Source of the DNA: Phoronis australis
Lineage: Eukaryota > Phoronida > Phoronidae
Length of the DNA stretch: 64,000 nt
Direction: 5' to 3'
NCBI GenBank assembly: GCA_002633005.1
Contig: NMRA01000039.1
Coordinates: 51,541 to 115,540, forward strand
Positions within the stretch are counted from its first letter, which is position 1; each line of letters starts with the position of its first letter. A model generated the notes under the pieces. It had not been told where the DNA came from. It made no database searches and saw only the letters and a program-made list of their open reading frames with translations. Made by a program: the position numbers and the translations under genes. Below, in pieces: positions 1 through 11,945 of this stretch.

Positions 1-1
1 G

Positions 2-541
2 CTACAGTTTACATGACTTGTTGATGACAAGTTTTCCCTCCCCTACTCTATGGGCCTTCCATGCTCGAATGCCATCTGCGGAATACTCAAAGTTTGTCAG
101 AAAACTTATCCCTGGGATACTGTGCTTGGGAAAAACCTTTGGTGCATTCACACTACAGGACGACACCAAGCACCCTTTGACACCTCCTCTAGACTCTAGA
201 GCATGTTTCAGGTCGACTGCATTTTGAACGTTGTTGCCTTCATTGACGAAGTACTTGGCACGGGACTTCAAGGGTGCGATTTTCCTGTCACAGATGTCTT
301 TTCCCTTCTGACTTTCACTGAAGTCGTAGCGCAGAATGGAGATGCCGGTTTTACCAGATATGTAGAACAAATGAATCAGAAGGGCGGCTGAACGGTAACA
401 ATTGGCATTGTCGGAGCGTAGGAAAGCTTCCGTTATTTGTGGATCCCTAGCTTTTATCTGCCTTAGCACATCTAGCGTTAAACAGCAAACAGTGAAAAAG
501 TCTTGCTTGCAGGCATCTAGAGTATGGATGTAAGTATGTAC
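2..541 (-). pseudogene. Exon of a broken 'SDNAxCY' family gene (probably transposase-like), runs off left edge
   Basis: Minus-strand exon that opens after a clear acceptor (TATTTCAG before position 541) and reads on towards the window edge. It contains LRSDNANCY at about plus positions 385-425, then a segment with YDFSES and GKDICDRKIAPLK, a ...ESRGGVKGC stretch, and GIRAWKAHRVGEGK at the end. A diverged copy with the same blocks in the same order sits at 9.6-10.6 kb on the plus strand, so this is a repeated family. I recall similar uncharacterised proteins, present in many copies, in marine invertebrate genomes. A catalytic role for the Asp in SDNA is inference. The neighbouring exon (1019-1701) is broken by frameshifts, hence the pseudogene call. 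The superfamily name is uncertain. Confidence 0.6.
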
Positions 542-1018
542 CTGAAATACAATAATTATGTAACTCAAATAGGTCAGCTAGTTTAAAGAACTACCTTATT
601 ATATCTTATTACCACCTACACTGCAATCACACCACTCAACTTCAAACATGGTTCGTCTCAACACGGTTATTATATCAATAGCTCCTTCAAAACATTTCTA
701 GGGAGTAGTGAAATTTCTCGTTCACAAAGATATGAAAATCATCCATAAGTACAAAATGGCTTCAGCTAAAATGAAGGCTTGTGTGCAAAATCTAAGAGAA
801 AAATAATGCATCACTGTCAAGCTTTTGTTGGGAAATGGCAAGAAAAAGACTAGATATTAAGTGCACACTCCCTGTATCTTTTACTGTAACAGTAAATCAG
901 TATACTAAAAACAGGTAAAGGCAACAACATTGTTCATCACTGGCTTTCTGTTTAATATTGAGCACATCTGAGAATTACTTTGAAACACCTTGAATACTAA
1001 TTAACGATTTATTTTTAC
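542..1018 (-). other. Intron of the SDNAxCY family gene
   Basis: Lies between a gtaaaa donor (1018 side) and a TATTTCAG acceptor (542 side) on the minus strand. AT-rich; nothing else recognised. Confidence 0.5.
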
Positions 1019-1701
1019 CTGATGGCTTTCACCTTTCTTTGTGATACAAGCCGCCACATGCCTTGAGATCCTTTTTACCAAACCAGTCGGACTGTGCTTC
1101 ACGGAAACTGATGGGTATGAACTTCATTGCGAAATCCATTACAACCAAAACTTGGTGTGGGGTGAGGGATGACATCAGATCCTGTTTTGCTTGTTCCTGG
1201 TTTATCCTTCTGATAATATTCTGTGTTCGTGATAACAGCACGTCAGTTTTTGTATAAAACCAAGTCCAAACTCATGTCGATGTGTAAAATATATAACGGC
1301 GCATTTCCATTGGTTTGCCAGTCCAACCTCCTATCTCCAGCTCTGGCAAGAATCAGCTGTAATTCCGATATACTTTCAAACTTCTGTGGCACTTTGTACG
1401 ACCTCAGATGACTTCTAACGTCTTTAACACAGCTAATGAAGGCCACATTAATGTCAAACTTTGTCACCAAGTTTCCAAGTCTGATTTTTTGCCGTTCAAA
1501 AAATGCAGTTTTACTGACATGAAAAAATGCAAAATGTGACTTTATAGTCAAATAGGTCATATCTCGGTAACCAAAGGTCATTGAGTACAAATATTGCAGC
1601 AGTGTACTTTGGGCCAGCATCCCAACGCATGCACAAAGTATTAGTTCTGTATGAATGTTTGAGCATATAGTGATTTCCATATGGTTTTTACATGGAATCA
1701 T
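1019..1701 (-). pseudogene. Upstream exon of the same 'SDNAxCY' family gene, with two frameshifts
   Basis: Minus-strand coding stretch in three successive frames. The first part (1701 to about 1246) ends in LVLYKN and a stop. One base over, the frame continues VLLSRTQNIIRRINQEQ... and then HQVLVVMDFAMKFIPISFRE, QSDWFGKK. A second slip in a run of A (near 1070-1080) opens the frame that ends in TKKGESHQ before a donor (CAG|gtaaaa at 1019/1018). That donor is phase 0 and matches the phase-0 acceptor at 541, which supports the exon pair and the second frameshift. Both slips are in A runs, so assembly or sequencing error is possible alongside real decay. The N-terminal 150 residues are not recognised. 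Confidence 0.55.
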
Positions 1702-2165
1702 TCTTAATTGTTGAACTGTAACGGCTGCTTTGTAGTTGTTTCGTCTAATGTCGGTTCAAAGTCCCGTGTTCCTGCCATATTAACTATTGGGTAGGCCTAA
1801 CGTTTTGAGAACCTTGTTTGGTTCTGTTGTATGACAAACTTTATTAATCATTTCTAGATAACCGTCACTTCAAGAATAAACCGATCAAACGAAGCTGACA
1901 CGTTGTGTATTATCGCCCACAATAATACCCTATTTCTTATCAACGAACTCTGGGCTCAGTTATTAATTATGTTATTAGAAAATGTCATTAAACAAAGAGG
2001 AGCTCATAACAAAGATGAATGGACAGAAAATATTGCATCTGTAAGTTCATCAACACATATACTGAGGGAATTTAGTTGAGTCCCTATTTGGGACTGTTTC
2101 AAGTCACAGAAGAAAATGTAAGTGGTGATTGTACTAAACCATCTCAAATACAATTGATTAATCGA
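1702..2165. other. No recognisable feature
   Basis: AT-rich DNA upstream of the broken minus-strand gene. I see no exon, repeat copy or RNA gene. Confidence 0.4.
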
Positions 2166-2174
2166 TAGATGCTT

Positions 2175-2290
2175 ACAGACACACGCAGCCCACGCACGCA
2201 CACAAACACGCACGTCTACGCACGCACACACATAAGCACGTGCATACATAAATATGAGTACATGCACAAGCTAGTGCATGCACATGCAAA
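2175..2290. repeat. CA/CGCA-rich alternating purine-pyrimidine microsatellite
   Basis: Degenerate run of ACACGCA, CGCACGCACA, ACACATAAGCACGTGC and similar words. The purine-pyrimidine alternation could favour left-handed DNA (inference). Short open frames across it are composition artefacts. Confidence 0.6.
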
Positions 2291-2489
2291 CACGAACAAA
2301 AGAGGTTTGATCACTCACTGCCTGTATTAAAAGCTGTTGGGGACACACAGCTTTTCAGTAATTCCAGAGCGTTATAGTTGCCATGATTAGAGATACAAGA
2401 TTACAGAAAAGACATGCATTCCTGGAAATTATAACTTGACCAATAGTAGCATCAGAATTCATACCCGAGTTGTCGACACACATTTTGCT

Positions 2490-3085
2490 GCGTGGACACT
2501 GGGGCCATAATGAAGGTTCAAACAGTCTAACATCATAAGTGGACACCGTGTCCATAACGTTAGTTGTCTGTTATATGTATCTGTGTCCACAAAGGAAGTT
2601 AACATAACACAATCTAAAGTGTGCACAGATTTATTGCATTACAAGTAGACACCGTGTCTATAATGAACCGTAGGGTGTATGGAATATGCAGCTGTGTCCA
2701 CAAAAAAGGCTACCTGAACACGCACTCTAGTGTCTGAAGTTGATAACATAACAAGTGGACACCGTGTGCATAATGTACATATACCAATAAGGTACCTGTG
2801 TGTGATATAAGTATGCATCTGTGTCCCGAAGAAGGTTAACATGACACAATGAAATGTGTGTACATGTACATACATGTATGAGTAGCATCAAAAGTGGACA
2901 CCTTGTCCGTAATATACTGTAAGGTGCGTGTTTGTTGTAATACAATGTATGCAACACTCCCGCCATAAATAAGTTTCATACAGGTACTGTAACACTCTAT
3001 GGAGTGTACAAATGTCTAACAACACACATGGACACCGTGTCCCTAATGTTTGGTGTTTTTAATACGTATGTCTGTCCACAAGGTA
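2490..3085. repeat. Minisatellite, six degenerate units with a palindromic core
   Basis: Six copies of a core close to GTGGACACCGTGTCCATAATG start near 2492, 2535, 2646, 2755, 2893 and 3028, with spacings from about 43 to 138 bases. Four later units also carry a second motif close to CTGTGTCCACAA roughly 50-60 bases further on. The core contains the palindrome GGACACnGTGTCC. Intervening sequence is more diverged than the core, so the palindromes are the best-kept part. Confidence 0.7.
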
Positions 3086-3544
3086 AGTTAATATAATGAA
3101 ATCACTTGAGCTTGTGAATCTACGGTTTTATAGACGGGGGGGTTAGTCAAGTAGGATTCATTTTTGTTGTGCTGGCGGCGTTTTTCTTTCGTCGTTCCTC
3201 CTGAAGGGGTGGGGGTTTAAACCTGACCTGCACGAGAGCAGATTCTATTGTCATCGATGATTGAAAACAGCAAGCACAGAGCTGAGATTGGTTACTGCGT
3301 CAATCATGATTCCTCAGTCTGTGTTTGAAGTCACTTTCTGACTTCTTAAAATCGTAACTACATTATTTCGAATGCAGTCTTCCCAGCCCGTGTGTGTTAA
3401 CACACAATACCGGGTGATTAGCGTATGTCCGAGTCTTTACACCAAGGAATTGATAGTCTGGAAATGCAATCCACACAATCTTCGGAGCAACGGCCCTTCG
3501 GTGTTACAACTCATCTACCATAAAGGAAAAATCCAGGCGGGAAT

Positions 3545-3712
3545 CAGGGTCGGACCCAGGATTTTGAGTTTGCGGGGCCAGGGCAGAGTATTAGCCAGGA
3601 TTTTGGTCGTCAAACATTCGCACTCCCAAACTGCCAAATGGAATCTGGAAGAATTTTACGTGAGCATGGCCCCCNCCCCCCCCCCCCCCCCCCCCCTATA
3701 AATCTGCCACTG
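3545..3712 (-). mobile_element. hAT-like MITE with poly-C tract
   Basis: Starts CAGGGTCGGACCCAGGATTTT and ends ATAAATCTGCCACTG, the inverted-repeat style of hAT-type elements (CAGTGGCGGAT... ends). Internal words (AAAATCCTGGCTAATACTC, GTTTGGGAGTGCGAATGT on the minus strand) match the copies at 44106-44525 and 57299-57445. It holds a C run with the single N at 3675. No clear 8-base target duplication. Confidence 0.65.
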
Positions 3713-6334
3713 CTAATAACTGCGTTTTCATCGTTGGCGTTAAAAATAAATCAGTGATTCAGAAACAAAAACGCATACAATATTGAGATCTACGACACAG
3801 GTTACAAAGCAAATTCAGTTTGTCATCTGGCGATTGGTTGACAGTGTTCAGTTTTTTACTCTTCCAAGAAAGCCTGATTTCAAATTTCGTGATAGAAAAT
3901 TCTAAAAAACGTATCGCATTCTTCAACGTTTAATAGCAGCGGTGCGAACTTATTTCACCGAGGTTTACCAATATTTCTTCGGTTTGAATTCCTTTACAAG
4001 TTGACACTCAACTTTAGGTTTCGGTTTTGGTTTAGATTTTGAAGAGGTAAGATATATGCATAAGAAATATCCAAATGCCCTGGGTTGCAATCATACGTAC
4101 TGAGATGGTGAACCGAGAGGTGCAAGTCAAAGCATCATAAAATTTGATAGTTTTTTAACATGTGAAACGTGTGATTACAAACTCTAGGCCTACAGTCGAA
4201 GCACACCTGACGACAAGACTTAAATATAGACTATTGATTGACATTAGACCTGGATCCCAGAGCTTTTCGGGCATGAAAAGCCTCTATGATTATCCTCATG
4301 CTTGGGACTGGTTGTCTGGTAAGTTCGCTCTGATGGGTCTGGTCAGGTGAGCCAAGAGAATGACTTTAGAAAATTGATCTTCATGTAAATCATGTTTTCT
4401 GGAAACCACTAAATACTGCCTTCGATAACTACTATGTAATTCATTGTGTCAGAATTGGTTACTACCAGAAACTTTCAGTGGTGGGGAGTATCAGCAGAGA
4501 CCGTAGAGCGGAAGACAAATCGCCTAGCGAAATCCCATTGGACGGCCACTGACGGACACTGGTGTTTCATGGGCTGTAGAGTCCTCTAGCGGACTTGTGG
4601 GAATCAATAAACAAATATGGCAAGATACATGTATGACGGCTCCGGTCGGTAAAAATAACGGTGCTTTTTGTACTGCCTACAGCTGCAGCAACTGTTCATT
4701 AAAAAATCGTGACTTATGCGTGCCGATGTTGGTATTGCTGCACAAGGCATATTATGTTAATACCGGGAGGAGAATATATGTCGCACTGTAACAGAAACCT
4801 AGAAAGTAGGCCCATAATATATGTCGCAAAATCACCGACCTTTGTCGGAACCTTCATGTGACCGAGACCTTACGGAGCTCGTTTCATCAGTTTCATTTTA
4901 CCTCTTTGCAGCATTAAACAATCATCACCCTGGAGATATCTAGCTGGGTTTCATACTTTGGTTGTTAAGACCGCTCAATTAAACTTTGGCAAACTCCCAA
5001 AGATTTAAAGTGACATTAATGGTTGCTAGTAGTAATTCACTCTTTACAGTGACTCATTACCAACTGGTAGGCCTACCATCTTTTCATATTTCATTGCCGA
5101 GTTACATGGAAATCATCGTTTCGTAATACCGCGATGAGATACGGAAGAAGTAGGAAACTCAACAATGTTAAAATAGGTAGCAAACGTTATTTAACGAACA
5201 TTTTATAGCAGACCTGAGCAAAAAAATGCGGATTAGTACGGACTATATGTTCGATTAAATACGTGCTGTCTTTAAAATTGCAAAGCGTGAGAGGCTGCAT
5301 ATAATCCTACCTGTGGAGACTTCAAATTCTGAACGAATTGAACGTTATTCCGAAGACCTACAGTGTCATATAGTGGGAAATATAATGCAAGTTGTGCAGT
5401 GTGTTGTTTTCTTGCGCACAATGATTTCGCAACACGTTGATGCGTTGGCGTCATTCATTTGTTTACAGCCAGTTGACTACGTTAGTTTGTGTTTATTGGC
5501 GCTTTCACAAAACCATTTTACATTTTTGTGGACGGTTAGAACATGTCCTCTGAGGCAATACGCCGTCCAGCGCAGATTCAAGAGCGCGTTTTTACAGATA
5601 TTAAGAAATGAGCATAATTTTTTTATATAAGGAATTCGCCGTGTTTGTCGTGATAATTATGCAATGTCAATAACCAACAGGTCCATTGATTAATCTGATC
5701 TTTTCACTACTTCAAGAGCAGTCCATCACTATTCCAAAACTGGAGTATTCTTAGCATGAAAAACATAGATAAATAAAATTGGTTGTGACATAACTTCGTG
5801 AAATATTTTTTTTCAAATGCAAGTAATTAAGAAAAGTACCAACTAAATACGTTAACGTGCCTAAAAGTTCGAATTTTCGATGTTATGCTTTTACGGAAAC
5901 GCCTTCAAATTTTATTGAAAAATCGGTAAATCTTGTGTCCAAACTACTCAAATGAAATTTGGATAAGACACTGTGTGATAGCCAAATCACCAATATGAAT
6001 TACTTTAGCATTGGAATGGTCCTTGGGTACACATTTTTAAGGGAATATATATATCAAAAATTAAAAGCGAGACAGCTATAATTGTCTCGAAAAATTTCGC
6101 CAACACTGCAAACAATGACCCGTTTCCTTACCCTGTAAATGAGTACGCACAACCGCCGGTAGGTGTCAGGCATCCCGATGACGTCACTGCACGGGAAACC
6201 GACTGGTGATGAAGTTTGCAAAAACTCTAAATTTAAAGTTATTTAATTAAACATTAGATGAAAGCATGGCAAAACTGAATAAAATACCAATTTTTAAGCG
6301 TGTTGTGAACACGGGGATAATAAAATCATGATTC
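3713..6334. other. Mostly featureless; possible THAP-like remnant near 4635-4750
   Basis: No convincing exon. A plus-strand frame near 4630 reads MTAPVGKNNGAF followed by CTAYSCSNCSLKNRDL, which resembles the opening of a THAP finger (C-x4-C), but the rest of the domain cannot be followed. The frame at 5313-5630 (105 codons) has no recognisable content. Confidence 0.25.
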
Positions 6335-6337
6335 TAG

Positions 6338-6795
6338 GTTAAAAATTAAAGAAGTTATGGTTGTTTAAAGTGGGCCCAATTCTTCCGACTAGTGGCGGAT
6401 AAGTGCACTTTTCAACCGCGTCAAGATGATCTACATGTATGCTGCAAACATGGGGACCCTAACAACAATGTCCAGGCCAAGTACATTAAAGAGTTTAACA
6501 AGCACGGCACTTAATAAAAGCTCTCCTGGTTTTCAAACGTGGATGTGTCACGTGGTTCTTTTCTCGGCTGCTTCCGGCCCACATCAAGGCCAAATGCCAC
6601 GGATTAAACGTGACGTCTGCAAATAAATGGGCCGCCACGTTTCCTCCCGTCCTCATGTTTCCTACGCACCTAAAAATTTGCCCTAGTAACAATGTCACTA
6701 GGTGGAAAAAGCAGTCCCACTTTAGACCACCATAACTTATAAAAATTAAAAATTAAAGAAGTTTTTGTTTTTTAAAGTGGGACCGCTTCCTTGAA
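6338..6795. repeat. Pair of about 50-base direct repeats
   Basis: TAAAAATTAAAGAAGTT ... TTTAAAGTGGG followed by CCAATT appears at about 6338-6390 and again at 6737-6790, separated by about 400 bases. They could flank an old insertion. Confidence 0.45.
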
Positions 6796-6809
6796 TTGTG
6801 CCCAATTAA

Positions 6810-7643
6810 AGGAGAATGCCACCCGATTTTATTAGTCTTTTTTACCGTCTTAATCGGTCTATATCCACATCGCCTCTTATACGGTCGACCTCACCTTGCC
6901 GAGAGGTGTCGCGTTAACGTGTGAGGAAGGTGAGAAGCGACGCAGCGACGTCAGTGGTTCGTCTGCAGAGTGAACGCTTTTATATTGCAGTGCATCGTTC
7001 CCACTCGTCCGAAATGTGAAGCTGCGAAGAAAGCGGATATATCGTTTATTCGACTTCTCCGAAAGCCCGAAATGCTTAGGAAGTGACTCGCAGTAGTGAA
7101 GACTGAAAGGTATGCTGTTAATAGCAAGTACATGTATGAGGCCGTGAAACATCTCTGTGTCTGTGGCCGGCATTTCGTCAACAGCGTTTTCTCTGACAAC
7201 TTCCGGCTTACCAAAGAACTATCCATACGTTCGGTTGCCTATGCATATTCACCGGCCTCACTAGTATTTCTTGATCAGTGTATTCCGGCTCGAACTAATA
7301 GCCTGTAAGACCTAACGGTCCGACCCGTGAAGTCTTCGTCGAATGAGCACCTGACTAAGTCGGGATTGGCGCCGGAAGAGTTGCCATCTAGATGTTTTTA
7401 TTGTGCGTTCTGCTTGAAAATGAATTATTCTCATCCTAAAAGAATCCTAACCGATGCTTATATGAAACTGAAACAAAGTCTGTCTCATTAGATACAACTT
7501 GTACATGTAATGCCTTGGGGTGCTCGTGAGTGCAAATGTTTTAAGAAGCCAGCAATGAATAAACCACTGCGTTACCGGGTCTCAATGCCGGCAACAAAGG
7601 TAATTGACCGTGTATCGAGGCCAGATGAGCGCGTGCTAACTCA
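6810..7643 (+). mobile_element. TTAA-flanked inverted-repeat element, copy A (left part only)
   Basis: Begins with AGGAGAATGCCACCC immediately after TTAA (6806-6809). The sequence to 7643 matches, in reverse, the complete copy B (19297-20845) from its right end inwards; blocks around 6850-7090 and 7320-7660 are easily aligned. From about 7545 it also matches copy C (38600-39537). The copy stops where a GC-rich MITE begins at 7645, and its missing right half is not found after 17669. A TTAA target site is typical of Kolobok and piggyBac superfamilies; no transposase is visible in it. Confidence 0.65.
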
Positions 7644-7644
7644 G

Positions 7645-7894
7645 CATGCGCGCACCCAGGGGGGCTCGGGGGCTCGAATGAGCCATCCCCCATGTGACGA
7701 AGTGGGCAAAAAGGTCCGCCTCTGAGAGACAAAAAGTCCGATAAAATGAGGCATAAGCCCATTAAACATGCGCAAACGCGCAATTCACAGTGGTGCTTCC
7801 TTTTTTTCTTCAGTCCGCACGCTTTGTTATTATCGAAAAGTCCACAAAGCCAGGAATTTGAGCCCCTACATATTGAAGGCTGGGTGCTCGCATG
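7645..7894. mobile_element. GC-rich MITE with CATGCGCGCACCC ends
   Basis: Inverted ends CATGCGCGCACCCAGG ... GGCTGGGTGCTCGCATG. A related short element with the same ends and a clear 5-base target duplication is at 35354-35510, and a mirror copy ends the right palindrome arm at 17669. A tRNA-B-box-like word (GAGCTCGAACCCAGG) follows at 7926. Confidence 0.6.
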
Positions 7895-8683
7895 CAAGGC
7901 GTCTTCACTCTTAGCGCAAAGGCCCGAGCTCGAACCCAGGTCGGGGTAGAGATCTTTTCAAACATACACTGTGAGCTACATGTATAGGCCATGAGATGTG
8001 ACCAACTGTCAGGCTGGATACGGCAACTATGCAAACGGTCAGATTCACATGTCCGGTACATTCGCCAACACATCCCAAAGAGTCAAAGGAGCTTGGTCTC
8101 TTTCAAAATATTTTGAAAAATGATAACACAAATCAGGAAATATCACGTGGTAAGATATTAGCTAATAACATACAAACAAGCTGGGTAATTAACTGTCAAG
8201 CAACCACCGAGGGTACTGAAAGAACAAAACAATTATAATCAACCTGCATTTGCTACTAAGGTAAATGCAATAGGGGTAGACCCAAATGGCAAAAAACAAA
8301 GTAGTAATGATGTAACTTAATTATATCGATAGCCCCAATGAGGTGAAATACATGTGCATTCGTGTCACCAAAACATTGCGTTTACTGAGGTCAGAGATGG
8401 TTTTCAATTCTTCCCATTTGAAATGAGCTTTGAGAGGAATTTGGATCATGATTGACTAGCATTCATTGTTTTCCTAATATATAAAATATTAAATCTGCTT
8501 TATCAGAAAATGTACTTGAAATCGTGGTGACGTGTCATTTTTGCAGAGTTTGCATTTTGTATGTTTGAGCCTTAACAAACCAATTACCTAAATCAACAGT
8601 TTCTCTTATTTAAGCCGGCGATTATAGCATGATAATATTAAAATAAGAGTGTTCGAAATAATATTTTACTGGCAGAGCATGTT
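7645..8683. repeat. Left middle arm of the large palindrome
   Basis: Reverse-complement match of 16828-17669. Easily checked landmarks are TTATTTAAGCCGGCGA (about 8608) against TCGCCGACTTAAATAA (about 16877) and GAGGCATAAGCCCATTAAAC against the reverse near 17540. The match begins exactly at the MITE end (7645) and stops at CTGGCAG (8683). Confidence 0.75.
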
Positions 8684-9600
8684 TTCAACAACAAAAATGA
8701 GTAACATACAAAATAGATCAAAAGCTATATTTTGATGGCTGAAATAACCAACGTATACTGCTCATAATTCTGTGCCATTTATTAAAATATAACAGTTTTG
8801 TGTTAGACAGGGGAGATAGTCCACTGACCACTTTTTGGGGCTAATTTTAGTGGCCATTTTTGTGACCTTCTTACTCTCATAAAACACCTTGTAGCCTTAT
8901 GTGACGTTTTGAACATACATGTACAGTTAAAGATTTAGTCTTGATGTCTGAGCAATAAAAAATCTTGCCTCAACTTTGCACTTTAGCGAAAATTGTCTTG
9001 CAAAACTGTCTATTTTCATATTTTGGAAATGACCAGCAAAATTTACAGACCATTTGAATAAACTTTTTTTTCTTTTAGACAAGAAGTCTGCTTTAAATAG
9101 TTATATAAACCAAGTCTCAACTCTTTAAAATGAAAACAAGATGTTTTCCGGGTTTATTACGCGGCTAGTATCAAAACTGAACCCGATGACCTTTGCCCAC
9201 TGAGGGAGTCAGTTGAGTTTAAGCTTGAGGATATATAAAATGTACGTGTAACCCTCTTGTATTCTTTCATTTCTATTACATTATCGGGTTAATTTAAACA
9301 CTCTGCAGGACTTTTAAATGGAAATAAATGCCTTTAAGATTAAAGGAGTAAGAATTGATATTTGTAATGACTGGTTTTGAGAGAAGCAAGTGCATTTTGA
9401 AAAGACAAAATGGCGGACGATGTCGATGGGTCTTCATGTTCCTTTAGAGTTTCATCTGCAAAAATTCCGATCACAAAAGCTTTGTGCTTTAGTGAGTTAT
9501 GTCAGACACCAATGAACATTTGAGATACAGGAAAGTACATTTAACTCACAAAGCAATGCCTCTGCCAGAGTACGGACTCGTACTACCCAGAGCCGGTGAA
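8684..9600. other. Unpaired insert in the left arm, no feature seen
   Basis: No counterpart between 16540 and 16828 in the right arm. AT-rich; no coding or repeat signal recognised. Confidence 0.35.
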
Positions 9601-10640
9601 TTTCTGACTGAACAGGACCAGTCATGGATGAGTCAGGTAATGCTGAATGTTACCACTCTGCTCCTCTCCTCCTGAACGTAGGAGCCTTGTCAAATTCTGC
9701 CGGCATTTCTGTTTCGATATATGACTTTAGTGAAAGTCAGAATGGAAAGGATGTTTGTGATTGCAAGATCGCTCCACTCAAGCCGAAGGTAACAATATCA
9801 TAAACTTTCTGGATTTGAAAGAAGAATTACTTTCCAGTGGCCGTGTGAAGGGGATGTTATGTGTATGCATGTTCAGCCAATGCAACAAAGTATTTTCCAA
9901 AATACTCAGTTCCTGGTATAAGCACATTCCCAATTTCCCACTATTCCACCCAAGGAATTCGCGTGTGGAAATCATTCCATGTAAGTGACGGTAAGTTCTT
10001 ACAAATACTCAGAAAATGGGAAACATATTTCTCTCAAATACACTAACATCTCTAGACATGGCGGATTTTCAACACCAGGAGTTAAGATTGGCATTGTATC
10101 TAGTGAAGAGCCTCAACAAAAGTTCCCTTGTACCCAGCAAGGTTACTTGAAATTTTTTGCTACAGACGCAGAACTAGGTCAGCATTAGGATGTGGGTAAC
10201 CATACTGAACATTTACAGAGGGAAACCACGTATGACCACATCGCACGAAAGTGGTCAGAAATGTTCTCAGATGCAAGAACCGGAGCGACATTTGAGGCAG
10301 CCTCAGAGTACTATTTGGATGACACAAATGCTGAAGCAATAGGTAAGGCATTGAAAAAAAGTTAAAGGTCAACAAGATTTTCAGCAAAGGTTAAGAAATT
10401 TCTGACGAACATATTCGATGAAGGAGATAAGTCAGGTAAAAACGTTCACCCTCGGAAGTGCCAAAATGGAGAAAACATTACGAGAACCCACTGGGAAAGT
10501 GTTTACCTGTGATGTTAAGTGAATCGCAGATTGGTGGATTTTTTCGAGGTTGTCTGCAGCAATGTTTATGACAATGCTATTTCTGCTGAAGATGCTGTTA
10601 TGTCGTCAGATTTATTGAATGAAGTGGTAAATGAGCTCAG
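9600..10640 (+). pseudogene. Decayed second copy of the SDNAxCY + C2H2 family
   Basis: Blocks in family order on the plus strand, in shifting frames: NAECYHSAPLLLN (about 9640), YDFSESQNGKDVCDCKIAPL (about 9720-9780), KYFPKYSVPGIS and GIRVWKSFHVSDGK (about 9890-9990), a C2H2-like finger FPCTQQGYLKFFATDAELGQH then GNH (10122-10196), QRETTYDHIARKWSEMF (10215-10270), and NIFDEGDKSGK with LSESQIGGFF (10400-10545). Damage is visible: the motif Asp reads Gly (SGNAECY rather than SDNA), the second zinc-ligand Cys of the finger is Tyr, and there is a stop after GQH plus several frameshifts. It lies inside the large palindrome's left arm. Confidence 0.65.
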
Positions 10641-11945
10641 CGTTTAGCCTAGTGTTGTAGCATACCACTGAAAGATGTGTGATATATGAAGTCGAGACCG
10701 TTACTTCTGTTTACTTCATGTCTGTCATGAATGAGTCATTAATATAATTGTCTCTCGTGAATTATTTTCTATTGACTGTGAATGTGTACCTTTTTATACC
10801 ACTGATGATCACATTGGCAGAAATATTCAGCGTCATCTTAAGGTGCCCGGTGTGTGGGGGGAACACCAGATTTCTGGCGACTGGTGGCGACTAAAATTTG
10901 TAGCAACCAGCAGGGACATTACAATATGAACCCAAAGTTACAATGACTATTGACAAGTTGAAGGATTTTTTGCACTGAACACTAGGGGGTCATATCCACC
11001 TTGGGTGCCTTCCTTTACCTGTGGAACGAATAAGGCAGATAGAAAACAAGGCAGGGGTGAGTTCAATAACACTAGAACCTCTCTAAAATTTATCCAAAAC
11101 CATATGTTCTCATTTAAAATGCAGGGCAATATCTCGCGAAGTCTTGAATTATAGCAAGGTCCTCGTGTTACTGCTCTTATCCTAGATGCTCTTCAGTCTC
11201 CACGTAAACAAAAGCAGCGCCAACTATCACTTATAAGCACGCATGCCAGTTGATTTACTTACATATTTTTTGTAATAAGCAATAATCATCAATGCCGTTT
11301 TCAGAGAATGGTAATTAATAATGCTGTCTGCCTTTTCTCCCAAATACAAGGTTTTTATGTCGTGTTTGGCAAGCTAATTATATGTTTCAAGAGCCCCCTA
11401 TTGGCAGCAGAGGCAACTGAGAACATGCAAAAGGACGAAGTGCAGTTCGTGTAATGCTTTGTACGCAAAAACTACATTAGAGGCAAGATTTTTTTTATTT
11501 TAGATTATGAACAGGTTAGGAATGACGGAACAAATTATTTTAAAGTCAATTTCAGGAAAGGTGCGTTATGGCTGCTACAGCGTGACATATTTGACCGAAA
11601 ATGGCTACAGTGAAAACCTGAAAATATCCGTTTTTGCCTCACAAATTCAAAACGTACAAATTTAAAAATGGAGTTTGAAAGTTATGTCATTAAATTATTC
11701 AGTCATTGCCCTTTCAATTGGTATTATTCATTTGTTTTGACCTTACCACACATGCTAGTAAAATGCATTCAAACATGCCTACTTCGACGCCCAATTTTGT
11801 TGCAAAATGGAGGTAAAGGTCATAAAAAGAAAAAGAATGAATGAAAATTCTTAAAAAGTGAGTTTTCTCTATATCTCAACAAACCAAACTCATGTGCTAA
11901 GTTTCAAAATAATCGGTGATTTTGGGTATAGACTCTACCTGTTGG
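10641..11945. other. No recognisable feature
   Basis: AT-rich sequence between the transposase remnant and the inner palindrome arm. A single frame of 60 codons on the minus strand is not informative. Confidence 0.35.

Noticed and set aside
27-391. Plus-strand frames at the left edge
   Set aside because: Shadows of the minus-strand SDNAxCY exon.
2004-2966. Minus-strand frames rich in H, T, C, V
   Set aside because: Produced by the CA-rich microsatellite and the minisatellite.
2490-3085. CRISPR array from regularly spaced palindromic repeats
   Set aside because: Eukaryotic context, irregular long spacers that are themselves related, no cas genes.
3372-3701. 109-codon plus-strand frame
   Set aside because: Overlaps the hAT-like MITE and ends in the poly-C tract with an N; no protein-like content.
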